Assembly: GCA_045629005.1 (NCBI GenBank)
Contig: JAZQQJ010000058.1
Coordinates: 1 to 14,479 of the forward strand
From: RGIG3528 sp045629005
GTDB taxonomy: Bacteria; Bacillota; Clostridia; Lachnospirales; Lachnospiraceae
Reading direction: 5' to 3'
DNA: 14,479 nt
Shown here: positions 6,629 through 13,623 of the stretch, in pieces
How positions within the stretch are numbered: position 1 is the stretch's first letter
Layout: each line of letters starts with the position of its first letter
The notes under the pieces: generated by a model
Seen by the model: the letters and a program-made list of their open reading frames with translations, nothing else
Told to the model about the DNA's origin: nothing
Database searches by the model: none
Made by a program: the position numbers and the translations under genes

Positions 6629-8500
6629 CTATTTTTGCATCATCTCCGCAAGTGTGTTCATAAGCTTAGGCACATCAATAGGCTTTGCAAGATGCTCGTT
6701 CATTCCTGCATCAAGTGCATTTTTCTTATCTTCATCAAAAGCGTTCGCTGTCATTGCGATAATCGGAATGTCAGATGCATACGCATCAGGCAGCGCTCTG
6801 ATTGCCCGAGTTGCCTGATAGCCATCCATTCTTGGCATCTGAATGTCCATAAGAATCAAGTCATACGTGCCGTCCGTGGCATTTTTCATCTTTTCGACCG
6901 CAACGTCTCCGTCTTCTGCTGTATCGACAAGGATTCCTGCATCTTCCAGGATTTCTTTTGCAATTTCTCTGTTGAGTTCATTATCATCAACAAGGAGTAT
7001 CTTCTTTCCTTCAAGACTTACAACAGCTTTTTCCTGCGTATCATCTTTCTGTTCAACAGGTTCGGAAATCTTGTTTTCGAGTTCAATCCTGACTTTTGTA
7101 CCTTGACCCGGTTTGCTTTCAATCGAGATTGTGCCACCCATCAGGTCCACAATCTTCTTCGTAATAGCCATCCCAAGGCCTGTGCCGGTCACTCCGCTCT
7201 TTGTAGAACTTTCCGCCCTTGAGAACGGTTCGAATATGTGTTCAAGGAATTCTTCGCTCATTCCTATTCCTGTATCGGAAACAGTATATCGATAGCGTGC
7301 ATAGCCTTCTCTTTCACACGGCAATTCCTCTGCCAGAAGCTCGACCTTTCCTCCCGGATTTGTATATTTCAAAGAATTGGAAACAATGTTCGTAAGAACA
7401 CGCATAACATGAAGTCTGTCCGCATAGAACCAATGATGCGTAACAGATGAATCTACTACTGATTTCAAAGTAATATTCTTTTCTTCCGCACTTCCGTTAA
7501 GCAGATTGAACAGATTATTCTTTTCTGTATCAATACAGGTGATTTCTTCTTTTATTTCTTCTCTTTCGGACTCAACACGGGACATATCCAGGACGTCATT
7601 GATAAGAGAGAGAAGATGCTCGCTGGACAGTCTTACTTTTGAAAGGGAGTCTAAAACACGGTCCTTTTCATCTATATGTTTTTCCGCAATGTCTGTAAAT
7701 CCGATAATTGCATTCATCGGGGTCCGGATATCATGCGACATATTGAAAAGGAAATCTGACTTCGCACGATTGGCTGCTTCGGCCACAATTTTTGCATGAT
7801 AGTAATTGGAGAGCTTTTCCCGCTCCAATTTGCTTTGACGTTCCGACTGTATCATAACATACAGCATAATCAAAGACAGAGTAAATGCCGGGTATGTGTA
7901 AGTAAAAGACTCATAGAAGAAATTGATTCCCGCTCCAATCCACGGGAAGATAATATACGTTAACGAGGCTATGCGATCATGACCGTCCAAATATCGAACA
8001 TAACCGAGATATACTACAAAACAGCAAACCGAGCATAACAGGTTTATCAGCAGATATACTCCATATAACGGGCCTTCCTTATATACTCCGTTCTCGAAAT
8101 AAAACATTTGTCCCATTCCTGAAGCAACGGTAATAAATACAGTTGAGGCAACAAAGAATATCGTGAAAATCTTCGTCAGCTTAGTGGAAACCTCTGCGCT
8201 TTCACGAACGAATTCAGTAATGTACCAAAGAAATACAATATCCAGGACGAACGTCATCACAATCGAAATTGCCGTAGTTACATACAGCAGTATCTCCATG
8301 TCCTCCCGGCCTTCAAATATCCAAGAAAGAGCATCTCCAAGCAGAGCAAGTATGCAAGCAGAAATCAGCATAGAAAACAGCCTATTGCAGCGAGTCTTAG
8401 CATGCTGTTCGAAAAGATTACCGAACAACAAAATCAGACACACCAAAATAGACATAATTTCAACAGCGATGATACTGTAAATATAGTTTGAAAGCTCCAT
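6629..8500 (-). CDS. Hybrid sensor histidine kinase with C-terminal receiver domain
   Basis: A 623-residue membrane kinase. Seven predicted membrane helices (about residues 6-30, 42-62, 70-94, 110-133, 146-171, 177-199 and 203-218) form the sensor, with no large extracellular domain. A short coiled linker leads to the HisKA domain with the phospho-accepting His256 in FLFNMSHDIRTPMN. The ATPase domain has N-box Asn371/Asn375, G1 DTGIGM (409-414) and G2 GTGLGM (439-444). The receiver (500-620) has Asp505/Asp506, phospho-acceptor Asp552 in LILMDIQMP, Thr584 and Lys606. It has no Hpt or output domain, so phosphate must pass to a protein encoded elsewhere. ATG 8500 has AAAGGAG nine bases upstream. 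No partner regulator lies beside it, so it is an orphan; signal and target cannot be told. Confidence 0.93.
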   Translation of the reverse strand: MELSNYIYSIIAVEIMSILVCLILLFGNLFEQHAKTRCNRLFSMLISACILALLGDALSWIFEGREDMEILLYVTTAISIVMTFVLDIVFLWYITEFVRESAEVSTKLTKIFTIFFVASTVFITVASGMGQMFYFENGVYKEGPLYGVYLLINLLCSVCCFVVYLGYVRYLDGHDRIASLTYIIFPWIGAGINFFYESFTYTYPAFTLSLIMLYVMIQSERQSKLEREKLSNYYHAKIVAEAANRAKSDFLFNMSHDIRTPMNAIIGFTDIAEKHIDEKDRVLDSLSKVRLSSEHLLSLINDVLDMSRVESEREEIKEEITCIDTEKNNLFNLLNGSAEEKNITLKSVVDSSVTHHWFYADRLHVMRVLTNIVSNSLKYTNPGGKVELLAEELPCEREGYARYRYTVSDTGIGMSEEFLEHIFEPFSRAESSTKSGVTGTGLGMAITKKIVDLMGGTISIESKPGQGTKVRIELENKISEPVEQKDDTQEKAVVSLEGKKILLVDDNELNREIAKEILEDAGILVDTAEDGDVAVEKMKNATDGTYDLILMDIQMPRMDGYQATRAIRALPDAYASDIPIIAMTANAFDEDKKNALDAGMNEHLAKPIDVPKLMNTLAEMMQK

Positions 8501-8515
8501 ATTACTTCGCTCCTT

Positions 8516-8533
8516 TCATACCTGCAGGGGCAT
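8516..8533 (-). other. Possible five-residue leader ORF before the kinase
   Basis: On the minus strand GGGAGG sits five bases before ATG CCC CTG CAG GTA TGA, which would encode MPLQV. It ends 15 bases before the kinase ATG, and the kinase ribosome site directly follows. The ribosome site is strong but the ORF is so short that chance is a real possibility. Confidence 0.2.
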
Positions 8534-8565
8534 ATAGACCTCCCGCAAAAGTATGATCGCTTGCT

Positions 8566-8574
8566 ATTATATCA
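8566..8574 (-). promoter_or_regulatory. Extended -10 promoter of the histidine kinase
   Basis: The minus strand reads TGATATAAT at 8574-8566, a perfect TATAAT with the TGn extension. No good -35 box is seen. Transcription would start near 8559, leaving a 5' leader of about 58 bases. Confidence 0.55.
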
Positions 8575-8746
8575 CGGCAAATTGCTGTTTTTCCGATGTT
8601 TATTGTTATTTATTGAGTCTTCACACAAACTTCATATACAGGATTTCGTTTTAATAATTCAGGCTCATCACATTAACATTCTTTTGTCATAATGATAAAT
8701 CGAGTAGGAGAAAATTTCTCACATTGAGAAATTTTCGACCTCTCAC

Positions 8747-8778
8747 ACCACCGCTCATGCGGTTCCGCAAGCGGCGGT
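8747..8778 (-). ncRNA. Group II intron domain V
   Basis: The minus strand forms a 9-bp lower helix (ACCGCCGCT with AGCGGTGGT, one G-T pair), a 2-base TG bulge on the 3' side, a 4-bp upper helix TGCG/CGCA and a GAAC tetraloop. That is the classic domain V shape of group II introns. It is 9 bases downstream of the reverse transcriptase stop codon, the usual position. Confidence 0.75.
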
Positions 8779-8787
8779 TCAATCAAC

Positions 8788-9012
8788 TTAACAAGTAACA
8801 CACTTTTGAGTGTAGTAGTCTAGCATAGAGATTAGTCCAAATGTGGCTAGTCTCTTGTTTGTTATTGCAACATTTACTACGGACATACTACAAATGAATG
8901 CGATTCTGTGTCCACTGTAGGCTGTCCATAGTGCCTTGTCCTTATCGATACCAAGTTTCATTAGATTCTTTGCACGGTTTTGTGGAGTTTTCCAATGTTT
9001 CCAAATGCACAT
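8788..9012 (-). pseudogene. Group II intron reverse transcriptase/maturase, C-terminal fragment
   Basis: About 74 codons remain, beginning MCIWKHWKTPQNRAKNLMKL and including WTAYSGHRIAF, VAITNKRLATFGLISMLDYY and a stop. This is the conserved C-terminal maturase (domain X) and DNA-binding end of intron-encoded reverse transcriptases of the LtrA class. The ATG at 9012 is an internal Met, not a true start: upstream the frame meets a TGA at 9024-9022 inside sequence that belongs to a MATE transporter on the other strand. The reverse transcriptase fingers and palm with the YADD site are absent, so the fragment is not functional. Confidence 0.85.
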
Positions 9013-9013
9013 C

Positions 9014-9244
9014 TCGTTCTTTCAGGCAACCGGCAAGGGAGTCAGATCTCTTATCCTCGCCACCCTCAGGAAAGGCATCCTCGACATTCCTCTCATGTTT
9101 GCACTGTTTTCTGCCTTTCCCGCCTATGGCATCGTCATAGCGACACCGATTGCCGACATTGTATGCAGTATCACTGCAATTGTTCTTTTTATCAGTTTTA
9201 TGAAAACCCAAAGTGAAAACAAATACAGGTTTTCCGAAGCATAG
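9014..9244 (+). pseudogene. MATE family efflux transporter, C-terminal fragment
   Basis: The plus strand from about 9014 reads SFFQATGKGVRSLILATLRK, then GILDIPLMFAL, GIVIATPIADIVCSITAIV and a polar tail, ending at TAG 9244. This is the end of a MATE (multi-antimicrobial extrusion) transporter, covering about the last two membrane helices, roughly 76 of an expected 440 or so residues. The rest of the gene is not found on the far side of the intron fragment, so this was not a simple insertion; sequence has been lost. There is no ribosome site at the truncation point. Confidence 0.8.
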
Positions 9245-9307
9245 CAGCTGAATGTTATCAATCGCAGAAACGCCTCGTGCCGGTGAGCCAATAGTATTTA
9301 TGACATC

Positions 9308-9336
9308 AAAAAAGCTGCCTCTGATGCAGGCAGCTT
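9308..9336 (-). terminator. Terminator of the transglutaminase-like gene
   Basis: On the minus strand AAGCTGCCT (9336-9328) pairs with AGGCAGCTT (9320-9312) around a 7-base loop, running into TTTTTT (9313-9308). It lies about ten bases past the stop codon of the gene ending at 9346. Confidence 0.88.
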
Positions 9337-9345
9337 ATTAATTTA

Positions 9346-10929
9346 CTATTTCTTCTTTTTCGCAAGTACAATTATTGTAGCCACGACCAGTGCAAGAATA
9401 GCAACTCCGATAATAAAAAATAAGATTGTGTTGCTTTCCCCACCATCAACTTCAACAACCGGTGTTAAAGACGGTGCAGGTGTCACTGTCGGCTCTGACG
9501 TTATGGCCGGCTTTGACGTCGGAGTAATTTCAGGCGTTACAGTCGGTTCAGGTGTTGCAGTGGGCTCAGGCGTTATGGTCGGTTCCGGTTCAGGGAAATA
9601 TACCCTGTCATCTTCACTTAAAAGAATATACGTCTCCTTACCGTCAGGGAATATAAAATTGCCAAGAGTATAGTAAACCTGACCATCAAGTTCCGCGATA
9701 CCATAGATTACTTTATCACCGGTGTCAATGACATATTCATCGCGGGCATCCTGACCTGTAATGTCCACGCTGGAATAAGTTGTCATCGTACCAAAATACA
9801 CTCTGTCGTCTTCTATCTTAACAATATAGCCTTCCCCCCACGGAAGAGCCTCCTGTACAGCATCCCTATTGCAGAAGATGTTATATAAAACAGTTTCCTT
9901 TCCGGACAAATCAGCAGGTCTGGATACTATACATGCCCTGATTCTGCTTCCTGCGTTTTCCTTAGGAATGGAGTAGTAGTAATTCCCCTTATAGTAGTAA
10001 ATAGGTGAAGTAACGGTAGTCCAGAATGCATCCTCATACTTTGTAGATGTTGCAGGAAGGTCAATTATCGAATTATATGAATGTACATTTCTGTCGGCCA
10101 TATGACCCGGCCATTCCTTTGCTTTCGTTTCCGAAACAAAGGCAGCCTCATGCCATACCCTTCCAAGAGTATCATAACAGGGGTTATCTGCGGTCAGGTC
10201 GACTTCATATGCTTCGCCGTCTATAACTACAGTATTCCAGCCATGTTGCATTGTACTTGAATCTGTAATATAGCATTCCAGTCCGGCCTGGTTGCAAAGG
10301 TATTTATAGGCAAGCGAAAGGCCTTCACATACAGCAAGATGATCAACAAGCGCGCCATAGGCCTTATAATCGTTTCTTGGCGGAATGTCATTAACATGAG
10401 CCCAGGAATCATACGCCGCTTTTGAAACAATATAATCGTGAAGCACAAGAGCCTTCTGAAGGTCATCCATTTCAGGTGTAATTAGTGAAAGAGCCTCATC
10501 TCGGGCAGCATAGAATGCGTCCATGTCATATTCGTCTTCAACATATGTCACATTAAGCGTTTTGAAAAAATAACCTTCTTCCTCTTTGGAAAGATCGATT
10601 GTACATGTCGATGACCACGATACATCGGCATACTCATTCAATACTGCTCCATAAATCTCTCTGGCCAAATAATCGGCGTAGCTATCACTATCTCCAAGAA
10701 GAATGCGGAACTGAGACACATCAATCACGGTATTCTTTTCCATGAGCTGCTTGTAAATATACTCAAACACCGGTGATTCTGCATTAAGATTCTCCGCTTT
10801 GACCACACCGGACGAATCTTCTGCCCGGACATCGGTAGGCTTCAGCCAGCAAAAAGCCAAAAGGAAAACGATTATCGATAGTGCCGACATAAGAATAGTT
10901 TTTTTGTTCTTTTTAACATTATCTTGCAT
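9346..10929 (-). CDS. Transglutaminase-like surface protein with Pro/Thr spacer and membrane anchor
   Basis: A 527-residue exported protein. An N-terminal signal segment (basic KKNKK, then a hydrophobic stretch at about residues 13-29, possible cleavage after VRA) is followed by a transglutaminase-like (cysteine-protease fold) domain. The catalytic triad is visible: Cys201 in AVCEGLSLAYKYL, His229 in MQHGWNTV and Asp244 in YEVDLTADNP. A beta-rich C-terminal region of about 200 residues follows. Next comes a Pro/Thr/Glu repeat spacer, then a membrane helix and a final KKKK, so the protein is held in the membrane and reaches through the wall. ATG 10929 is chosen over 10965 because AAGGAGGG lies just upstream. 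The substrate is unknown; peptide cleavage or cell-surface crosslinking are both seen in this fold. Confidence 0.88.
   Translation of the reverse strand: MQDNVKKNKKTILMSALSIIVFLLAFCWLKPTDVRAEDSSGVVKAENLNAESPVFEYIYKQLMEKNTVIDVSQFRILLGDSDSYADYLAREIYGAVLNEYADVSWSSTCTIDLSKEEEGYFFKTLNVTYVEDEYDMDAFYAARDEALSLITPEMDDLQKALVLHDYIVSKAAYDSWAHVNDIPPRNDYKAYGALVDHLAVCEGLSLAYKYLCNQAGLECYITDSSTMQHGWNTVVIDGEAYEVDLTADNPCYDTLGRVWHEAAFVSETKAKEWPGHMADRNVHSYNSIIDLPATSTKYEDAFWTTVTSPIYYYKGNYYYSIPKENAGSRIRACIVSRPADLSGKETVLYNIFCNRDAVQEALPWGEGYIVKIEDDRVYFGTMTTYSSVDITGQDARDEYVIDTGDKVIYGIAELDGQVYYTLGNFIFPDGKETYILLSEDDRVYFPEPEPTITPEPTATPEPTVTPEITPTSKPAITSEPTVTPAPSLTPVVEVDGGESNTILFFIIGVAILALVVATIIVLAKKKK
9460..9597. repeat. 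Imperfect Pro/Thr-coding repeat
   Basis: This part of the transglutaminase-like gene is built from degenerate 12-18-base units encoding variants of EPTVTP, EPTATP and EPTITP on the minus strand. It forms the stretched wall-spanning spacer just before the membrane anchor. Such repeats commonly vary in copy number between strains. Confidence 0.7.
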
Positions 10930-10960
10930 TCTATCCCTCCTTATTGTTTTTACTTCAGTT

Positions 10961-10969
10961 ATCATATCA
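10961..10969 (-). promoter_or_regulatory. Candidate extended -10 promoter of the transglutaminase-like gene
   Basis: The minus strand reads TGATATGAT at 10969-10961, an extended -10 element. No convincing -35 box is seen. It lies about 32 bases upstream of the ATG and after the end of the serine dehydratase pseudogene. Confidence 0.35.
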
Positions 10970-10998
10970 AAAAACGCCTCAACACAGTCTTTAAAACG

Positions 10999-11391
10999 CT
11001 ATTGATGTTCTTTATGGAATACAGCGAGCCCTCCATGCGCAGTTTCTCTATACTTGTCATTCATATCAAGACCCGTTTTGTACATCGTCAGAATAACTTC
11101 ATCCAGGGAAATTCTCCTGGTTTTGGAAAGAAATCTTGAAAGATTGACTGCAGTAACCGCTCTCATAGCCGCAACAACATTTCGTTCTATGCACGGAATC
11201 TGAACGAGTCCCATAAGAGATGCAAGTCCTGCTGCAGCCATAGAACATGCGCTTCCTATTTCCGCCTGACATCCGCATTCCGCGCCGGAAACAAATCTTT
11301 TCTAAAAAAAAACCGCGGCACTGTAAGGACCTACCGTATGCGAACTCGAAGGGCCATTTCCAATCTTGTATACACTGCTTATGCTTTTCAT
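10999..11391 (-). pseudogene. sdaA: L-serine dehydratase (iron-sulfur type) with two internal deletions
   Basis: The gene keeps a proper start: GAGGG before ATG 11391, then MKSISSVYKIGNGPSSSHTV, with the family's SSSHT motif. After 26 codons (GPYSAA) it jumps through a T-run and an in-frame TAG (11304-11302) into the C-terminal iron-sulfur domain, RFVSGAECGCQAEIGSACSM. A second gap lies near 11209: MAAAGLASLMG is joined straight to LVQIPCIERN, without the usual roughly 30 residues including the EHHLGLTCDP stretch. The natural C-terminus (KYRETAHGGLAVFHKEHQ) and stop at 10999 remain. Only about 130 codons are left of roughly 400. All parts are still in one frame. The enzyme would deaminate L-serine to pyruvate; this copy cannot. 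Confidence 0.82.
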
Positions 11392-11516
11392 CCTTACCCT
11401 CTTTTTCTGTCAGCTATAATACCTTTAATAATATTACATTAATTTCCACGTTGGCTGCAAATCATATCGGATATGCTATGAACAGCCTTGTTGAAAGCCA
11501 ACCGGCTCCATTATAA

Positions 11517-12587
11517 TCATTCCTTCTTACAGATATACCATATATCATCCCCTGTAAATCCGCATTTTCTATACAGTTGCAAGGGTGAAGTCTCATTATC
11601 AAGGTTTCCTGACACTGTAACAAACTCAGCGCCCATCTTTTTCAGCCTGTTTAAAAGAACAGTCACAATCTTTGTCCCAAGGCCCTGGCCCCTGTAATCA
11701 GGAAGGACTTGAATCCACTCAAGTATTCCTTCCTTGCATGTTTCATCATATTCCGCTATTCCGGAGGCAGCCATTATGCCTCCTTCAACGTTTATGTATA
11801 CACACAGGTCTTCTCGAAACGTTTTATGCTCTTTCCAGCTAAGAATATCCTCTTCCGTAACAGAAATATTCTCATGCACATATGATGCCGTTATCATTTC
11901 AGCAAGTCCCCTGGTCTGAAAATCCATATCTATAGTGTCAAAATCAAAATCTATTGCCGGAAGATTATATAAGTTATGTCTCATTCGAAAGAACCGTTCC
12001 ACGTTACTATGCTGATTGTTCCAGTCCCGAGCATGAATAATCTTTATCGAATCAGGCACCATCATGCTTTCATATTTCCAATACGGAACTGAAAGTGTTC
12101 CACATGGGTTCTTGAGATATGTATCTATATCAATGCCTCGTGTCAACTTAATGTGTGAATCTGTTTCCCCCGCTATAGAAAAACCTAATCTCTGATATAG
12201 ATTTAAGACCGGGTTGTTCTTAAAACATTGGATTCTGATAATCTTGCTCTTATTTTCCTCTATTTTCTTCATAAGGATTTCGGTTCCTATCCCATGTCCC
12301 TGAAATCCTGGAATAATGCAAATATTACCTATCTCATACGAACCGTCTTCGAGTATATCGTCATTGAAAAATCCGATATCTTTGTTGTCTGACTTTATAA
12401 TATATGCGTTTTTGCCTGCAGATGAAATAAACTTTTTAAAATAATCCCTTTGAACAGCTTCATCCCATTTTCCCCAATATTGCTCTACATACTTTTTATA
12501 TGCATTCTTTTTTACTTCATATACAAATTCATAGTAATCTTCTGAGTATGCTACAAGTTTCACCGATTGTTCCTGCATCAACTGCAT
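11517..12587 (-). CDS. Tandem GNAT-fold acetyltransferase
   Basis: A 356-residue cytoplasmic protein with two GNAT domains. The first (about residues 10-150) has the acetyl-CoA loop QGHGIG at 96-101 and ends with NNPVLNLYQRLGF. The second (about 180-356) has RGQGLG at 299-304 and ends in SPLQLYRKCGF. Both halves look intact in their binding loops, so both may bind acetyl-CoA; the linker holds NPCGTLSVPYWKYE. ATG 12587 is preferred over an in-frame ATG at 12653 because AAAGGGGAAACT directly precedes it. It lies 72 bases after the flavoprotein gene on the same strand and may be co-transcribed with it. The acceptor substrate is unknown; such enzymes act on small amines, antibiotics or proteins. 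Confidence 0.9.
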   Translation of the reverse strand: MQLMQEQSVKLVAYSEDYYEFVYEVKKNAYKKYVEQYWGKWDEAVQRDYFKKFISSAGKNAYIIKSDNKDIGFFNDDILEDGSYEIGNICIIPGFQGHGIGTEILMKKIEENKSKIIRIQCFKNNPVLNLYQRLGFSIAGETDSHIKLTRGIDIDTYLKNPCGTLSVPYWKYESMMVPDSIKIIHARDWNNQHSNVERFFRMRHNLYNLPAIDFDFDTIDMDFQTRGLAEMITASYVHENISVTEEDILSWKEHKTFREDLCVYINVEGGIMAASGIAEYDETCKEGILEWIQVLPDYRGQGLGTKIVTVLLNRLKKMGAEFVTVSGNLDNETSPLQLYRKCGFTGDDIWYICKKE

Positions 12588-12602
12588 AGTTTCCCCTTTC
12601 CC

Positions 12603-12617
12603 CCGCATTTTATGCGG
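12603..12617. other. Small hairpin in the leader of the acetyltransferase gene
   Basis: CCGCAT (12603-12608) and ATGCGG (12612-12617) form a 6-bp stem with a 3-base loop, ending about seven bases before the ribosome site on the minus strand. It is not followed by a T-run in that direction. It may affect translation or RNA stability, or be chance. Confidence 0.3.
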
Positions 12618-12659
12618 TTTCTTATAATTGCATCCCCCCATCAAAGTATGCAAAAAACA

Positions 12660-13355
12660 TCACTTCCAAGGCTTCTTCCCATCAAGCCAGCCTTTTTCTT
12701 TCCAATATAGCGTTTCTATTGGCGACGAATTCCAGCCTTTCTTTTGCATCATTCCCAATATTTTAAACATAAATCCGGTCTTTAAACCAGCAGAATGTTC
12801 GACGTTTGTACTTAACTTTTGCGCCAGTATGGCTGTCTTTTTCTCTATCTGTTCCTTCTTACCTGCAGCAACACCATCCCAGCCCATAGCCTGAACTGCC
12901 AAACCATACTTGTATATCTTTGGAACTCCCAGATAAAACAAACAATCCTGAACATCCTTCATTGCTGACTTAGTTCCTGTCCCTGCTGCAGTAGATACTA
13001 TAACCGCTCGTTTTTTAAACATGGATTCCATCGGCCTGTGAGCCATCCACAGATCAAATGTAAGATCAAAAAAAGATTTTAAAGGTGCTGACATGTGCAT
13101 GCAGTAGGTCGGGGTTGTAACAATTAATAGATTCGCAGAATCTATGGCATCGATTATCTTCTTTTTTTCCTCATAGTAAGGACATGCTGAAACATCTTCA
13201 ATGCACCGATAACAACCTGCACAAAAATGGTTTAAATCCTTTGGGAAGAAAAACTCTGTAATCTCATTCTGTCCTTCAATCTTATCTGCTATCATTCGTC
13301 CAATATGATATGTACTTCCTTTGTGATTCTGTCCATTAAGCATTACAATTTTCAT
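12660..13355 (-). CDS. Iron-sulfur flavoprotein-like NAD(P)H:FMN oxidoreductase
   Basis: A 231-residue flavodoxin-fold protein. The N-terminal strand and phosphate loop NGQNHKGST (7-15) bind FMN. A compact cysteine cluster C-x2-C-x2-C-x6-C (Cys45, 48, 51, 58) follows, like the 4Fe-4S motif of iron-sulfur flavoproteins (Isf) of anaerobes. TTPTYCMHMSAPLKSFFD near residues 83-100 is the second flavin loop. The protein is longer than minimal NADPH-dependent FMN reductases because of a roughly 60-residue C-terminal part. It likely passes electrons from a low-potential donor to oxygen species, quinones or other oxidants. ATG 13355 and an adjacent GTG at 13358 share the GGAGGGG ribosome site; ATG is preferred. 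A long inverted repeat 26 bases upstream suggests control by a repressor. Confidence 0.88.
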   Translation of the reverse strand: MKIVMLNGQNHKGSTYHIGRMIADKIEGQNEITEFFFPKDLNHFCAGCYRCIEDVSACPYYEEKKKIIDAIDSANLLIVTTPTYCMHMSAPLKSFFDLTFDLWMAHRPMESMFKKRAVIVSTAAGTGTKSAMKDVQDCLFYLGVPKIYKYGLAVQAMGWDGVAAGKKEQIEKKTAILAQKLSTNVEHSAGLKTGFMFKILGMMQKKGWNSSPIETLYWKEKGWLDGKKPWK

Positions 13356-13380
13356 CACTGCGCCCCTCCATAGATTCTAC

Positions 13381-13412
13381 TAAATTACCTAAGAAGTTTT
13401 TTAAGTAATTTA
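13381..13412. promoter_or_regulatory. Inverted-repeat operator upstream of the flavoprotein gene
   Basis: TAAATTACCTAA (13381-13392) and TTAAGTAATTTA (13401-13412) are inverted copies with 11 of 12 positions paired and 8 bases between them, so half-sites lie about 20 bases apart. The site covers the region where the promoter must be. This fits a dimeric repressor such as a MarR/HxlR or TetR member; no such gene is in the window. Confidence 0.55.
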
Positions 13413-13450
13413 CATACTTCCGCTTCTCTATCCGGTTCTCTGTCGCATGC

Positions 13451-13476
13451 TAAAGCCCGCCTAAACCGGGGCTTTA
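13451..13476. other. Hairpin in the gap between flavoprotein and KilA-N genes
   Basis: TAAAGCCC (13451-13458) pairs with GGGCTTTA (13469-13476) around a 10-base loop. Neither strand has a following T-run, so it is not a plain terminator. The 240-base gap (13384-13623) around it holds no gene I can recognise. Confidence 0.45.
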
Positions 13477-13623
13477 CGTGAGAGCAGACAGACAGTCTCC
13501 ACATGCATAGAAACTTTACTTTGCATTAACATTCGCGCACATGATTTTGGATTTTTACCCCCTATTTTAAGAGCCAACATCATCACCGCCTCTATATCAT
13601 AAGTTTGCGCAAACATCACATAT

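Larger units (their letters stand above)
8706..9012 (-). mobile_element. 3' fragment of a group II intron (5'-truncated)
   Basis: The segment contains, in order on the minus strand, the C-terminus of an intron-encoded reverse transcriptase, a domain V helix and a domain VI-like hairpin (11-bp stem, 8736-8726 with 8720-8710). This is the normal 3' end of a bacterial group II intron. Domains I-IV and most of the reverse transcriptase are missing. The right boundary, about 9010-9016, joins a MATE transporter fragment. The left boundary near 8700-8706 is uncertain because the exact 3' splice site cannot be fixed. Loss of the 5' part is what incomplete target-primed reverse transcription gives, though later deletion is equally possible. 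Confidence 0.8.

Noticed and set aside
6584..7222. Long plus-strand open frame opposite the kinase receiver and ATPase domains
   Set aside because: The minus strand encodes every catalytic motif of a hybrid kinase here; the plus frame is Cys/Phe-rich and has no ribosome site.
8942..9211. Minus-strand open frame spanning the intron-MATE junction
   Set aside because: It crosses two unrelated fragments in the wrong frame for both; the C-terminal reverse transcriptase and MATE similarities are in other frames.
11247..11516. Plus-strand open frame opposite the serine dehydratase N-terminus
   Set aside because: It overlaps the start and motif of the dehydratase pseudogene. Its C-terminal piece (ANHIGYAMNSLVE) looks protein-like but I could not match it to a family.
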